Below, one piece after another: positions 43,364 through 52,874 of a stretch of 64,000 nt of DNA (position 1 is the first letter of the stretch; every line of letters starts with the position of its first letter). The notes under the pieces are model-generated. The model saw only the letters and a list, made by a program, of their open reading frames with translations, searched no databases and was not told where the DNA came from. The stretch comes from Burkholderiales bacterium. GTDB taxonomy: Bacteria; Pseudomonadota; Gammaproteobacteria; Burkholderiales; JAEUOS01. Both the position numbers and the translations under genes were made by a program. The stretch covers positions 1 through 64,000 of the forward strand of contig JAEUOS010000141.1 in NCBI GenBank assembly GCA_016790695.1, in the 5' to 3' direction.

Positions 43364-44557
43364 ATGAAGATCGTGATTGTCGGTGCGGGTGTCGCAGGGT
43401 GCATCGTCGCGCGCGCGCTCGCGGCGCGTCCCGGGGTGGAGGTGACGTGCCTGGAGCGCGTCGCGGCGAGCGATCATTCGGAGTCCGGCACCGGGCTCAA
43501 CGTCGGTCCGAACGCCGTCAAGGCCCTGGCCGCGCACGACCGGCGCCTCGGCGAGGCGGTCCTCGCGCGCAGCTTTCCGTGGAAGAGCTGGCGCGTCTCG
43601 CTGACCGACGGCACGGTGCTGTTCGACCTGCCGCTGGCCCGGGTCGCGGACAACGACGGCATCCGCATCCGCTGGTCCGAGCTCTACGCGGCCCTGCGCG
43701 GCGAGGCGGCGGGCCTGATCCGCTACGGTGCGCAGGTCGTCCGCATCGCCTACGCGGAGGCAGGGCGCCTGTGCATCGAGTACGACGAGCACGGCGCGCG
43801 GCGCCGCCTCGACGGGGTCGACCTGCTGGTCGCGGCCGACGGGCGCTACTCGGTCACGCGCGAGCAGCTTGCCGGCGCGCCGCAGATGCGCCAGCACGGC
43901 GTCGCGATCTACCGGCTGCTGGTGCCGGACACCGCCGGCGGGCTGATCGACGACTACGAGCAATGGTTCAACGGACCGAACCGGCTGCTGGCCTTCCGCG
44001 TGCCGGGCGACGCGATCTACGTCGCCGGCACCTTTCCGATCGCGCCGGGCGCCGAGATCGCCGAGGACGCCAGGCGCGCGCCGTTCCTGCGCGCGCTCTA
44101 CACCCCGGCGCACGGCGCGCCGTCGCCGCAGTGCCGCTGGCTGATCGACACCATCTGCGCCAACGTCGGTTCGATCCACTGGGCGCGGCTGCAGGAGTCG
44201 CCGCCGCTGTACCGGGACGCCCGCGGGCGGGTCCTGTTCCTCGGCGACGCCTCGCACGGCATGGTGCCGACGCTGGGCCAGGGCGCGACCCAGGCGGTCG
44301 AGGACGCCTGCGTCGCCGCCGACCTGCTCGTCAAGCACCATCGGGCGGGCGCGCTGGACAGCGACGCGGTGCCGGCGCTGCTCGAGGAGTTCGAGCGCCT
44401 GCGCGCGGCGCGCGTGCGCTTCGTGATGGACTTCTCGCGCGAGGCCAGCGACACCCTCATGGCCGGCGCCGACCCCGTGGCCGGCACGCGCCGCAAGCTC
44501 GAGGCGCCGTTCCAGGCGCAGCTGGCGCGCCTGTACCGCGACATCACGACGGTGTGA
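43364..44557 (+). CDS. FAD-dependent monooxygenase (aromatic hydroxylase type)
   Basis: A 397-residue group A flavoprotein hydroxylase. KIVIVGAGVAGCIVARALAARPG is the N-terminal FAD loop. A DG-type block DGVDLLVAADGRYSVTREQL (about residue 155) and RVLFLGDASHGMVPTLGQGATQAVEDA (the GD motif, about residue 287) complete the fold. It probably hydroxylates an aromatic or N-heterocyclic ring with NAD(P)H. GCGGAG lies 7 bases before the ATG. Its stop overlaps a possible GTG start of the ring-opening amidohydrolase, so the two likely act in sequence. Confidence 0.88.
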   Translation: MKIVIVGAGVAGCIVARALAARPGVEVTCLERVAASDHSESGTGLNVGPNAVKALAAHDRRLGEAVLARSFPWKSWRVSLTDGTVLFDLPLARVADNDGIRIRWSELYAALRGEAAGLIRYGAQVVRIAYAEAGRLCIEYDEHGARRRLDGVDLLVAADGRYSVTREQLAGAPQMRQHGVAIYRLLVPDTAGGLIDDYEQWFNGPNRLLAFRVPGDAIYVAGTFPIAPGAEIAEDARRAPFLRALYTPAHGAPSPQCRWLIDTICANVGSIHWARLQESPPLYRDARGRVLFLGDASHGMVPTLGQGATQAVEDACVAADLLVKHHRAGALDSDAVPALLEEFERLRAARVRFVMDFSREASDTLMAGADPVAGTRRKLEAPFQAQLARLYRDITTV

Positions 44558-44562
44558 CCGCG

Positions 44563-45669
44563 ATGCGCGCGACCGTCCACCGCTTCACCATGCGCGACCC
44601 CGGCGACGTCTCGCAGCTGGCCGACGCGATCGAGGCGGGCACGGTCGATCCCGCGACCATCGTCGCGGTGATCGGCAAGACCGAGGGCAACGGCCTGGTC
44701 AACGACTTCACGCGCGGCTACCTCGTGCTGTCGCTAAAGCTGCTGCTGGCCGCGCGGCTCGGCGTCGCGCCCGACGCGGTCGCGCGCGCGGTGATCTTCG
44801 TCTTCTCGGGCGGCACCGAGGGCGTGCTCACGCCGCACTACACGGTGTTCTGCGTTGATCGCACTGCTGCGCCGCCGGCCTCGAGTGAAAAGCGCCTGGC
44901 GATCGGACGCGCGTTCACGCCGGTGCCCGCGCCCGAGCAGATCGGCACGCGCGCCCACGTGGCGATGGTGGCCGACGCGGTGCGGCGCGCGATGGCCGAG
45001 GCCGGCATCGTCGACGCGGCCGACGTGCAGTTCGTGCAGGTCAAGGGCGGGTGCGTGACCACCGAGGCGGCGCAGGCGGCGCTCGCGCGCGGCGCCCGGC
45101 TCGCGAGCAGCGATCCGAACAAGTCGATGGCGTACACGCGCGTCGCCGGGGCCTTCGGCGTGATGCAGGCGCTCGGTGAAATCGCGGCTGATGCGGTCGA
45201 CGAGGCCGCGTTCTTCGCGCGGCCGGACCTCTGGTGCGGGCGCGCCAGCGTCTCCTCCGGCATCGAGGTCGCCGAGAACGAGGTGGTGGTGTTCGGCAAC
45301 GCGCCCGGCTGGTCGAGCCGGTTCGTCATCGCCCAGCACACCATGGACGACGCGCTCGACATCAACGGCGTCTATGCGTGCCTGGACAAGCTCGGCATCG
45401 CCGCGCGCGGCGACAGCCGCGCGCCCGGGCTCGAGCGTGTCGCCTGCGCGCTGGTCAAGTGCGAGCCCGACGCGCGCGGCCTGGTGCGCGGCCAGCGCCA
45501 CACCATGTGGCAGGACGGCGACATCAACGCCCAGCGCCACATCCGCGGCGCCGTCGGCGGCCTGGTGGCGGGCGTGCTCGGCGACACCCGCATCTTCGTC
45601 TCCGGCGGCGCCGAGCACCAGGGTCCCCCGGGCGGCGGCCTGGTGGCGCTGATCGCGCGCACCGACTGA
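44563..45669 (+). CDS. Ring-opening amidohydrolase (barbiturase / cyanuric acid hydrolase family)
   Basis: A 368-residue enzyme of the family (AtzD/TrzD/barbiturase) that hydrolyses cyclic imides through three Ser-Lys sites in a threefold-related fold. Seen: VIGKTEGNGLVNDFTR (Lys, repeat 1), VFSGGTEGVLTPHY (Ser, repeat 1), QFVQVKGGCVTTE and VSSGIEV (repeat 2), VACALVKCEPD and SGGAEHQGPPGGG (repeat 3). QVKGGC differs from the usual VKCP, so the substrate may not be cyanuric acid or barbiturate. GTG at 44554, overlapping the monooxygenase stop, is an alternative start. Likely step: opening the ring made by the upstream monooxygenase. Confidence 0.85.
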   Translation: MRATVHRFTMRDPGDVSQLADAIEAGTVDPATIVAVIGKTEGNGLVNDFTRGYLVLSLKLLLAARLGVAPDAVARAVIFVFSGGTEGVLTPHYTVFCVDRTAAPPASSEKRLAIGRAFTPVPAPEQIGTRAHVAMVADAVRRAMAEAGIVDAADVQFVQVKGGCVTTEAAQAALARGARLASSDPNKSMAYTRVAGAFGVMQALGEIAADAVDEAAFFARPDLWCGRASVSSGIEVAENEVVVFGNAPGWSSRFVIAQHTMDDALDINGVYACLDKLGIAARGDSRAPGLERVACALVKCEPDARGLVRGQRHTMWQDGDINAQRHIRGAVGGLVAGVLGDTRIFVSGGAEHQGPPGGGLVALIARTD

Positions 45670-45680
45670 GCGCCGGCACC

Positions 45681-45700
45681 GGCCCGCAGCCGCGCGGGCC
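45681..45700. terminator. GC-rich hairpin after the ring-opening gene (weak terminator)
   Basis: GGCCCGC and GCGGGCC form a perfect 7-bp stem with a 6-base loop, 11 bp past the stop. No T-run follows, so intrinsic termination is uncertain. A second imperfect pairing, GCGGCGA with TCGCCGC, follows at 45701-45726. Confidence 0.28.
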
Positions 45701-45775
45701 GCGGCGAATTGCGCGAAAATCGCCGCGCGCCCGGCGCCCGCGTTCCCACCTCCTCCCCCAAACGAGACCCGCCTC

Positions 45776-46957
45776 ATGCCCCACATTCCCGCTTCGTCCG
45801 CCCTTGCCAATCTGCGCATCCTCGACCTCACGCGGGTGCGCGCCGGCCCCACCTGCGTGAAGCAGTTCGCCGACTTCGGGGCCGACGTGATCAAGATCGA
45901 GTCGCCGGAGCCGGACACGATGAGCGGCCCGCGCCACGGCTTCGACATGCAGAACCTGCATCGCAACAAGCGCTCGCTCACCCTCGACATGAAGGCGCCG
46001 GAGGGCAAGGAGATCCTGATGAAGCTGGTCAGGACGGCCGACGTCGTCGTCGAGAACTTCCGCCCCGACGTGAAGTTCCGCCTCGGCATCGACTACGAAT
46101 CGCTGCGCGCGGTGAACAAGCGCATCATCCTGGCCTCGATCTCCGGGTTCGGCCAGGACGGCCCGTACGGCACGCGCCCGGGATTCGACCAGATCGCGCA
46201 GGGCATGGGCGGCTTCATGTCGGTGACCGGGTTTCCGGGCGGCGGCCCGGTGCGCGCGGGCACCGCGATCGCCGACCTCTCGGGCGGCATGTTCGCGGCG
46301 CTGGGCATCTTCACCGCGCTGTGGGAGCGCCAGACCTCGGGCGAGGGGCAATGGGTGCAGTCGAGCCTCCTGATGGCGCAGATCGCGCTGATGGACTTCC
46401 AGGCCGCGCGCTACCTGATGAAGGGCGAGGTGCCGGGACAGGCCGGCAACGACCACCCGACCTCGATGCCGACCTCCGCCTACAAGACCAGGGACGGCTA
46501 CGTCAACATCGCCGCCTCGGGGCAGGTGATGTGGAAGCGCCTGTGCGAGGTGATGGGGCGGCCCGAACTGTTCGCCCAGGCCGAGTTCAAGGACGAGCCG
46601 TCGCGCTCGAAGAATCGCGTCGCGCTCAACGAGGAGATCACCAGGGCGACGGTGACGCGCAACACCGCCGAATGGGTCGAGACCCTGAACGAGGCGGGCG
46701 TGCCGTGCGGGCCGATCTACACCGTCGACCAGGTGTTCGCCGACCCGCAGGTCAAGCACCTCGGCGCGGCCGCGCCGGTGCAGCACCCGAAGCTCGGCGA
46801 GATCCGCCTGGTCAACCAGGCCGTCAAGCTCTCGCGCACGCCGGCGACGATGGCGCGCGCGACGCCGGAGCACAGCGAGCACACGGCGGAGATCCTGAAG
46901 GAGATCGGGTACGACGACGCGCAGATCGCGGACCTGAAGGCGCGCAAGGTGGTGTAG
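45776..46957 (+). CDS. Class III CoA-transferase (CaiB/BaiF family)
   Basis: A 393-residue CoA-transferase. ILDLTRVRAGPTCVKQFADFGADVIKIESPEPD and HRNKRSLTLDMKAPEGKEIL are family starts. The catalytic Asp is in RPGFDQIAQGMGGFMSVTG (about residue 138). It follows the ring-opening amidohydrolase by 106 bp on the same strand and could activate the released dicarboxylate or carbamoyl acid as a CoA ester. It is only distantly similar to the transferase at 13743. It converges on a MmgE/PrpD gene with a 31-bp gap. Confidence 0.88.
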   Translation: MPHIPASSALANLRILDLTRVRAGPTCVKQFADFGADVIKIESPEPDTMSGPRHGFDMQNLHRNKRSLTLDMKAPEGKEILMKLVRTADVVVENFRPDVKFRLGIDYESLRAVNKRIILASISGFGQDGPYGTRPGFDQIAQGMGGFMSVTGFPGGGPVRAGTAIADLSGGMFAALGIFTALWERQTSGEGQWVQSSLLMAQIALMDFQAARYLMKGEVPGQAGNDHPTSMPTSAYKTRDGYVNIAASGQVMWKRLCEVMGRPELFAQAEFKDEPSRSKNRVALNEEITRATVTRNTAEWVETLNEAGVPCGPIYTVDQVFADPQVKHLGAAAPVQHPKLGEIRLVNQAVKLSRTPATMARATPEHSEHTAEILKEIGYDDAQIADLKARKVV

Positions 46958-46988
46958 GTTCGCCTGCGGTTCCGTCGCAGGCCCTCGA

Positions 46989-48392
46989 TCAGGGCGGGGC
47001 GAAGAAGTCGGCGATCCACGCGCTGCAGGCAGGCAGGCTGGCGGCTTGTGCGATCGCTTCGCGCAATGTCACCACCGCCGCCTCGAGCCCCGGCGCATCG
47101 CGCGCCGAGAGTTCGCGGATCTTCCGCAGCACGCGCGCGGCGTCGAGCGGCCGCGCCGGGCTGCCGAGCGCGGCCTCGCACTCGGCCGTCAGCGCGCTGC
47201 CGTCCTCGAGTTCGAGCGTGACCCGTGCCGGGCGGTCCAGCGGCCAGGGCTTGACCGCGGGCAGCGGCGCCATCGCGACGCGCTTGCGCAGCGCGATGAT
47301 GTCTGCGTCGGCGAGGCTCGGGTCGAGGAAGTTGCGCGGGTCGTCGGCGCCGTGCGCCAGGGTCGCGGCGAGCGCGTGCGGGATCGAGAACTTGGCGCCC
47401 AGCGTGGTCTGCGGCGCGGCGTTGTCGAAGTTCATCGCCATCGGCGAGCCTTCCATCAGCACGCGCCTGACCTGGCGGCCGCCGCGCAGGTCCGGGCGCC
47501 GCGCGAGGATCGACTCGATCGCCTCCATCGCCGCATGCGAATGGTGGCAGGCGCCGTAGAGCTTGTGGTAGCCGTCGCAGATGGTCCAGTCGGTGCCGAG
47601 GCCGTCGGTGAGTTCGGACGGCACGGCCGGCGCGCCCAGCCCGCGGGTGTAGACGTCGTACGGCCCGCCGGGTGTCCCCGCCACGCCGAGCCGCGCCATG
47701 TCGCAGGCAAAGGCGCCGAGCCACGCGCCGGCGGCCGGCCAGGCGTTGCGCACCAGCGCGCCTTCGATCGGATGGCTGTACGGTCCGGGTGCGACCAGGG
47801 TGGCGGCGGCGGTCAGGGTGCGCAGCAGTTGCGCGGCGTCGTAGCCGCGCAGCAGCGCCAGCCCGGCAGCGGCGCAGATGGTGTTGTAGACGCCATGTGG
47901 GTGCAGGCGCGGCAGGGTGCCGGGCCAGGCGCGCGCGAAGCGGGTGCCGATCTCGTAGGCGCCGACCACCGCGCGCAGGGTGTCGGCCATCGGCAGGTGG
48001 CCAGCCTCGGCGGCGGCCAGGATCAGCGGCTGCGAGAGCGCGCCCGGATGCACGGCGGTGCGGGTGTAGCCGTCGTCGAGTTCGTTCCAGGTCGATGCGA
48101 GGCCGTTGCCGACGGCGGCGTCGAGCAGCGCGACCTTCGGTGCGCCAGCGCGCAGCAGCGTCGCCTGCGCCGGCCCGCCGTTGCCGATCAGCTGCTCGTG
48201 ATAGGCGTGCAGTTCGGGCTCGTCGGCCGCCGAGAGCGCGGCGGCGATGTTGTCGCCGAGGATCAGCACCGCCTGCGACTGCACGCGCGCGGGGATGTCG
48301 GCGGCGCGCAGGCCGGCGGCCCAGCGGCACAGGGCCGCGAGTTCGCGCTCGACCGCGGCGCGGGCGGCGGCGTCGCCGGCAGGCTGCGACAT
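46989..48392 (-). CDS. MmgE/PrpD family protein
   Basis: A 467-residue protein of the 2-methylcitrate dehydratase/iminodisuccinate-epimerase-like fold. Seen: [24 protein letters not shown] (with the HPG block), [33 protein letters not shown] and [16 protein letters not shown]. Members dehydrate, epimerise or decarboxylate small polycarboxylates such as methylcitrate, cis-aconitate or iminodisuccinate. It follows the molybdenum hydroxylase gene by 17 bp and is probably in its operon. The exact acid is unknown. Confidence 0.83.
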   Translation of the reverse strand: MSQPAGDAAARAAVERELAALCRWAAGLRAADIPARVQSQAVLILGDNIAAALSAADEPELHAYHEQLIGNGGPAQATLLRAGAPKVALLDAAVGNGLASTWNELDDGYTRTAVHPGALSQPLILAAAEAGHLPMADTLRAVVGAYEIGTRFARAWPGTLPRLHPHGVYNTICAAAGLALLRGYDAAQLLRTLTAAATLVAPGPYSHPIEGALVRNAWPAAGAWLGAFACDMARLGVAGTPGGPYDVYTRGLGAPAVPSELTDGLGTDWTICDGYHKLYGACHHSHAAMEAIESILARRPDLRGGRQVRRVLMEGSPMAMNFDNAAPQTTLGAKFSIPHALAATLAHGADDPRNFLDPSLADADIIALRKRVAMAPLPAVKPWPLDRPARVTLELEDGSALTAECEAALGSPARPLDAARVLRKIRELSARDAPGLEAAVVTLREAIAQAASLPACSAWIADFFAPP

Positions 48393-48409
48393 GGGGGGAG
48401 CGGCGGGGG

Positions 48410-50800
48410 TCAGGCGCGGGCCGCGCGGATCGCGCGCCACACCTTGTCCGGGGTGAAGGGCATCGCCAGTCCGGTGACGCCGAGCGGCTCGAGGGCGTCG
48501 CGCATGGCGCTGGTGATCGCGGCCGGCGCGCCGATGGTGCCGGACTCGCCGCAGCCCTTCACGCCGAGCGGGTTGTGGGTGCAGGGCTGCGACTCGTCGG
48601 TCTCCGAGACGATCGCCGGCAGGTTCTCGGCGCGCGGCATCGCGTAGTCCATGAACGAGCCGGTGTAGAGCTGGCCGCTCTCGCGGTCGTAGACCGCGGC
48701 CTCGAACAGCGCCTGGCCGATGCCCTGGGCGATCGCGCCGTGCACCTGGCCGTCGACGACCATCGGGTTGACCACGGTGCCGATGTCGTCGACGCCGATG
48801 TACGACACGAGCCGGGTCACGCCGGTGGCCGGGTCGATCTCGACCTCGCAGGCCTGGGCGCCGTTGGACCAGGTGAGGTTGGTCGGATCGAAGAAGGCGT
48901 TCTCGTGCAGCACCGGCTCCATGCCGGGCGGCAGGTTGTGGGCGTAGGTGACCGCGCGCGCGACCTCGGCCCAGGTGACCTTGCGGTCGGTGCCGGCGAT
49001 GCCGAACTCGCCGGCACCGTCGACGATGCGGTGCTCGACGTCGGCCTCGGCGGCCTCGAGCATGTGCGCGGCCAGCTTCTTCGCCTTGGCGAGCAGCTTG
49101 TCGGCCGCCATCACGATCGCCGAGCCGGCGATGACCATCGAGCGCGAGCCGAAGGTGCCGGTGCCGTAGGGAACGCGGCCGGTGTCGCCTTCGACCAGCT
49201 CGATCATCGCGAGCGGCACGCCGATGCGCGAGGCCAGCACCTGCGGAAAGGTGGTCGCGTGCGCCTGGCCATGGCTGTGGGTGCCGCACATGACGAGCAG
49301 GCTGCCGTCGGCGGCGACGCGGATGTCGGCCGAGTCGAAGAAGCCGGCGCGCGCGCCGAAGGCGCCCGCGTACTTCGACGGCGCCACCCCCGAACTCTCG
49401 ACGAAATAGCAGACGCCGAAGCCGCGGATCAGGCCCTTGGCCGCCGCCGCGGCGCGGCGCGCGGGAAAGCCCGCGTAGTCGGCCAGCACCAGCGCGCGCT
49501 CGAACAGGCGGATGAAGTCGCCGGTGTCGTAGGTCGGGCCGACCGGCGTGGCGTAGGGCATCGCGCCGACCGGGATGAAGTTGCGCCGCCGCAGTTCCAT
49601 GCGGTCGATGCCGGTGCGCCGCGCCGCCTCCTCGACCAGGCGCTCGAGGACGAAGCAGGCTTCCGGGCGCCCCGCGCCGCGGTAGGCGTCGGTCGGCACG
49701 GTGTTGGTGAAGGTCGCGCGCACCTCGGCGAAGATCGCCGGGATGCGGTAGGGCCCGGAGAGCACCGCGGTGTAGACGGTCGTCGGCACGGCGGCGCCGA
49801 CGGTCGAGACATAGGCGCCGACCGCCGCCAGCGTCTGCACGCGCAGCCCCAGGAAGCGGCCGTCGGCGTCGAGCGCGAGCTCGGCGTGGGTGGCGTGGTC
49901 GCGCGCGTGGTAGTCGCTGACGAAGGCCTCGCTGCGCGTCGACACCCACTTGAGCGGGCGCCCCAGCTTGCGCGCCGCCCAGGCGAGGACGATCTCCTCG
50001 GGGTAGTGCTTGCCCTTGGTGCCGAAGCCGCCGCCGACGTCGGGCGCGATCACGCGCACGGCGTTCTCCGGCAGGTCGAGCTGCTCGGCGACGAACTTGC
50101 GGATGTGATGCGGCACCTGGGTCGCCGACCAGATCGTCACCGCGTGGCCGTCGAGTCCGCGCGTGGGGGAGGGCATCGCGATCACCGCGCGCGGCTCGAG
50201 CGCGGCGCAGATGATGCGGTGGTTGATGATGTCGACGGCCACGGTGTGGGTGGCGCGCGCGAACGCCGCATCGACCGGCGCGCGGCTGCCGCGCTCGAAG
50301 CGCACGCACAGGTTGCCGGGCGCCTCGGGGTGCAGCTGGGCCGCTTCCGGACGCGCCGCGTCGCGCACGTCGACCGTCGCCGGCAGGATCTCCCAGTCGA
50401 TCGCGACGGCTTCGGCGGCGTCGATGGCGGCGTGGCGCGTGGTCGCGACCACCATCGCGACGGCCTCGCCGACATGGCGCACGGTGCCGCGCGCGAGCGC
50501 CCAGCGCGGCGGCTCGTTCATGGTGCTGCCGTCGGCGCCGGGAATGCGCCACAGCGGCGTCATCGGCCCGACGTTGTCCGCGGCCATGTCGGCACCGGTG
50601 CAGACCGCGACCACCCCGGGACAGGCGGCCGCGGGCGCGGTGTCGATCGCGCGGATGCGCGCATGCGCGTGCGGCGCGCGCACGAACGCGCAGTGCAGCT
50701 GGCCTTCGAGGACGAGATCGGCGACGTACTGGCCGCGGCCGGTGAGGAAGCGGCGGTCTTCGCGGCGCCGGACCGGCGCGCCTATGCCTTCGGGATGCAT
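48410..50800 (-). CDS. Molybdenum hydroxylase large subunit (xanthine dehydrogenase/CoxL-like)
   Basis: A 796-residue molybdopterin-cytosine-dinucleotide-type catalytic subunit. [23 protein letters not shown] is the usual N-terminus. [15 protein letters not shown] (about residues 265-279), AYRGAGR (372-378) and [11 protein letters not shown] near the C-terminus, with the catalytic Glu, are conserved. AYRGAGR, not AYxCSFR, marks form II enzymes, which hydroxylate N-heterocycles or aldehydes rather than CO. No FAD or 2Fe-2S subunit is adjacent, so it must use partners coded elsewhere or be an orphan. A MmgE/PrpD gene follows; an ABC importer is divergent. Confidence 0.87.
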   Translation of the reverse strand: MHPEGIGAPVRRREDRRFLTGRGQYVADLVLEGQLHCAFVRAPHAHARIRAIDTAPAAACPGVVAVCTGADMAADNVGPMTPLWRIPGADGSTMNEPPRWALARGTVRHVGEAVAMVVATTRHAAIDAAEAVAIDWEILPATVDVRDAARPEAAQLHPEAPGNLCVRFERGSRAPVDAAFARATHTVAVDIINHRIICAALEPRAVIAMPSPTRGLDGHAVTIWSATQVPHHIRKFVAEQLDLPENAVRVIAPDVGGGFGTKGKHYPEEIVLAWAARKLGRPLKWVSTRSEAFVSDYHARDHATHAELALDADGRFLGLRVQTLAAVGAYVSTVGAAVPTTVYTAVLSGPYRIPAIFAEVRATFTNTVPTDAYRGAGRPEACFVLERLVEEAARRTGIDRMELRRRNFIPVGAMPYATPVGPTYDTGDFIRLFERALVLADYAGFPARRAAAAAKGLIRGFGVCYFVESSGVAPSKYAGAFGARAGFFDSADIRVAADGSLLVMCGTHSHGQAHATTFPQVLASRIGVPLAMIELVEGDTGRVPYGTGTFGSRSMVIAGSAIVMAADKLLAKAKKLAAHMLEAAEADVEHRIVDGAGEFGIAGTDRKVTWAEVARAVTYAHNLPPGMEPVLHENAFFDPTNLTWSNGAQACEVEIDPATGVTRLVSYIGVDDIGTVVNPMVVDGQVHGAIAQGIGQALFEAAVYDRESGQLYTGSFMDYAMPRAENLPAIVSETDESQPCTHNPLGVKGCGESGTIGAPAAITSAMRDALEPLGVTGLAMPFTPDKVWRAIRAARA

Positions 50801-51108
50801 GTGGAACCTGTCGACAGTGATCGGCCGGCGGAGCGGCGTGGGCGCGGGCAGTGTAAGTCACCGTGCGGGCAAAAGCAAAGCGATGCGCGCCGCACCGCGG
50901 CAGTGCGCCGGTGCGCGCTGACGCCGGGCGCCGGGGCGCGGACGGCAGGCGCGCGCCGTCGCGGCCGCAGCCAAGCGGACTGGCCCGGAATTTGCAACCC
51001 CGTGGATACCCGGGTGGAAGGCTGTCGGACTCCTCCGGCATCATGCGGTACTATCTTGTCCGGACAAATCGCGCCCGCCCCGCAACCCCCTTCTTCCAGA
51101 GGAACTCC
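50801..51108. promoter_or_regulatory. Divergent control region between Mo-hydroxylase and ABC importer
   Basis: A 308-bp gap with no convincing gene. It holds the perfect 12-bp palindrome TTGTCCGGACAA at 51056-51067, directly after a -10-like TACTAT at 51049-51054. The palindrome resembles GntR/FadR-subfamily operators. It lies 41 bp upstream of the receptor ATG, where bound repressor would block the promoter. No regulator gene is in this cluster. Confidence 0.5.
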
Positions 51109-52077
51109 ATGCGCACGATCAAGACCATCGCCGCCCTGGCCATCACCGCCGGCAGCGTCGCCATGAGCCCCGCCTTCGCCCAGGACAAGGTGAAGATGGG
51201 ACTGTTCATCGCCTCGTCGGCAATGCCCTACTTCATCGCCAAGGAGCGCGGCTACTTCGCCGCCGAGAACCTCGACGTCGAGGGCATCCCGCTGGCGACC
51301 CATCCGCTGATCGTGCAGGGCCTGGTCAAGGGCGACCTCGACACCGCCTCCAACCTGCTCTCGCTCGAGGGGGCCAACATCAACGCGCTGCGGCCGAACA
51401 CGCTGCAGTACTTCTCGATCAACTGCCAGAACGTCAAGTACCAGCTCGAGGCCTACGTGGTGCCGGCGTCGAACACGACGATCAAGACGCTCGCCGACCT
51501 CAAGGGCAAGCGCATCATGTCGGCGCCCGGGCCCGGCAACCTGTTCGTCGCCAAGGGCGTGCTCAAGGCGGCCGGCCTCGACGAGAAGGACTACACCATG
51601 CAGGAGCAGCAGATGAGCGTCCACATGGGCGCCATCCAGAGCGGCCAGTTCGACGCCGCCTACACGCTCGAGCCGATCGTCAGCATGATGGTCGCGCAGG
51701 GCATCGGCCGCAAGCTCGAAGGCGGGCTGATCGCCAAGTACATGCTCGGGCGCCCCGACGCCTGCGCGGTGCTCGCCGGCGGCGTGATGAGCGTGAAGTT
51801 CATGCAGGAGCGCCCGCAGGTCGCCGAGCGCCTGGCGCGCGCGTGGGCCAAGGCGCTCAACGACGGCAACAACGACCCGAAGGCGCGCGAACTGCTCACC
51901 AAGCACATGAACACCGCGGCCGCGGTCGCGCCGACGGTGCCGCTGTCCTACTACAACATGGTGCGCAACCTGAAGCCGGCCGAGATCGCGGACTTCCAGA
52001 ACCTCGTCGACCAGGCCACGGCCTACGGCCTGGTGAAGTCGAAGATCGACGTCAAGACGATGCTCAAGACCTACTGA
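51109..52077 (+). CDS. ABC transporter substrate-binding protein (NMT1/SsuA-like)
   Basis: A 322-residue periplasmic receptor. The signal peptide MRTIKTIAALAITAGSVAMSPAFAQ precedes DKVKMGLFIASSAMPYFIAKERGYFAAENLDVE. DLKGKRIMSAPGPGNLFVAKGVLKAAGL and IQSGQFDAAYTLEP are typical of the NMT1/THI5-like class, which binds pyrimidines, thiamine precursors, sulfonates or aromatic acids. AGAGGA precedes the ATG. First gene of receptor, permease, ATPase. The neighbouring ring-opening and Mo-hydroxylase genes hint at an N-heterocycle ligand. Confidence 0.87.
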   Translation: MRTIKTIAALAITAGSVAMSPAFAQDKVKMGLFIASSAMPYFIAKERGYFAAENLDVEGIPLATHPLIVQGLVKGDLDTASNLLSLEGANINALRPNTLQYFSINCQNVKYQLEAYVVPASNTTIKTLADLKGKRIMSAPGPGNLFVAKGVLKAAGLDEKDYTMQEQQMSVHMGAIQSGQFDAAYTLEPIVSMMVAQGIGRKLEGGLIAKYMLGRPDACAVLAGGVMSVKFMQERPQVAERLARAWAKALNDGNNDPKARELLTKHMNTAAAVAPTVPLSYYNMVRNLKPAEIADFQNLVDQATAYGLVKSKIDVKTMLKTY

Positions 52078-52087
52078 TCGCGAGGTC

Positions 52088-52864
52088 GTGTTGAACGGAA
52101 CGTTCGGGGGGCGCCTGGCCAACGCGCTCACCCCGGCGGTGGGTGCGGTCGGGTTCGTGCTGCTCTGGTGGTTCGTCACCTGGCTGAAGTGGATCGACCC
52201 GGTGCTGCTGCCGTCGCCGCAGGCGTCGGCGCGCGCGATCTGGGACGGCTTCATCGGCGGCAACCTGGTCAAGGACCTGGTCATCACGATCCGGCGCACC
52301 CTGCTCGCCTTCGGCATCGCGGTCGGCGTCTGCGTGCCGCTGGGGCTGATGCTGGGCTCGTCGGTGCGGGTATACCGGTCGCTGGAGTTCGTGATCGACT
52401 TCTTCCGCTCGACGCCGGCGTCGGCGCTGTTTCCGCTGTTCCTCGTCATCCTCGGCGTGGGGGAGAGCACCAAGATCGCGGTCGCCGCGTTCGGCGCCGG
52501 GCTCCTGATCCTGTTCAACACCGCCTACGGGGTGATGAACGCGCGCAAGACGCGCCAGGCGGCGGCGCGCGTCATGGGCGCCTCGCCGTTGCGCGTGATG
52601 ATGGGCGTCACGCTGCTCGAGTCGCTGCCGCAGACCTTCGTCGGCATGCGTTCGGGGGTCTCGTTCGCGCTGGTGATCGTGATCGTCGCCGAGATGTTCA
52701 TCGGCTCGACCGACGGGCTGGGCCAGCGCGTGATCAACGCGCAGATGATCTTCAACATGCCCGAGATGTACGCGACCATCTTCGGCGCGGGCGTGCTCGG
52801 CTACGGGCTGAACCTGATCTTCATCGTCATCGAGCGCCGCTTCGTCCACTGGGGCGGGAAATGA
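52088..52864 (+). CDS. ABC transporter permease (SsuC-like)
   Basis: A 258-residue inner-membrane permease with about six helices. The EAA-type loop ARVMGASPLRVMMGVTLLESLPQTFVGMRSG contacts the ATPase. FFRSTPASALFPLFLVILGVGESTKI is typical of this family. GTG start 11 bp after the receptor stop, with GAGG nearby. Second gene of the importer. Confidence 0.9.
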   Translation: MLNGTFGGRLANALTPAVGAVGFVLLWWFVTWLKWIDPVLLPSPQASARAIWDGFIGGNLVKDLVITIRRTLLAFGIAVGVCVPLGLMLGSSVRVYRSLEFVIDFFRSTPASALFPLFLVILGVGESTKIAVAAFGAGLLILFNTAYGVMNARKTRQAAARVMGASPLRVMMGVTLLESLPQTFVGMRSGVSFALVIVIVAEMFIGSTDGLGQRVINAQMIFNMPEMYATIFGAGVLGYGLNLIFIVIERRFVHWGGK

Positions 52865-52874
52865 GGACGGACGC

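Noticed and set aside
46989-51044. Single 1351-codon minus-strand frame spanning two genes
   Set aside because: Only its last 467 codons (MmgE/PrpD) are real; the upstream part is an Arg-rich antiframe of the molybdenum hydroxylase gene, which has intact motifs in another frame.
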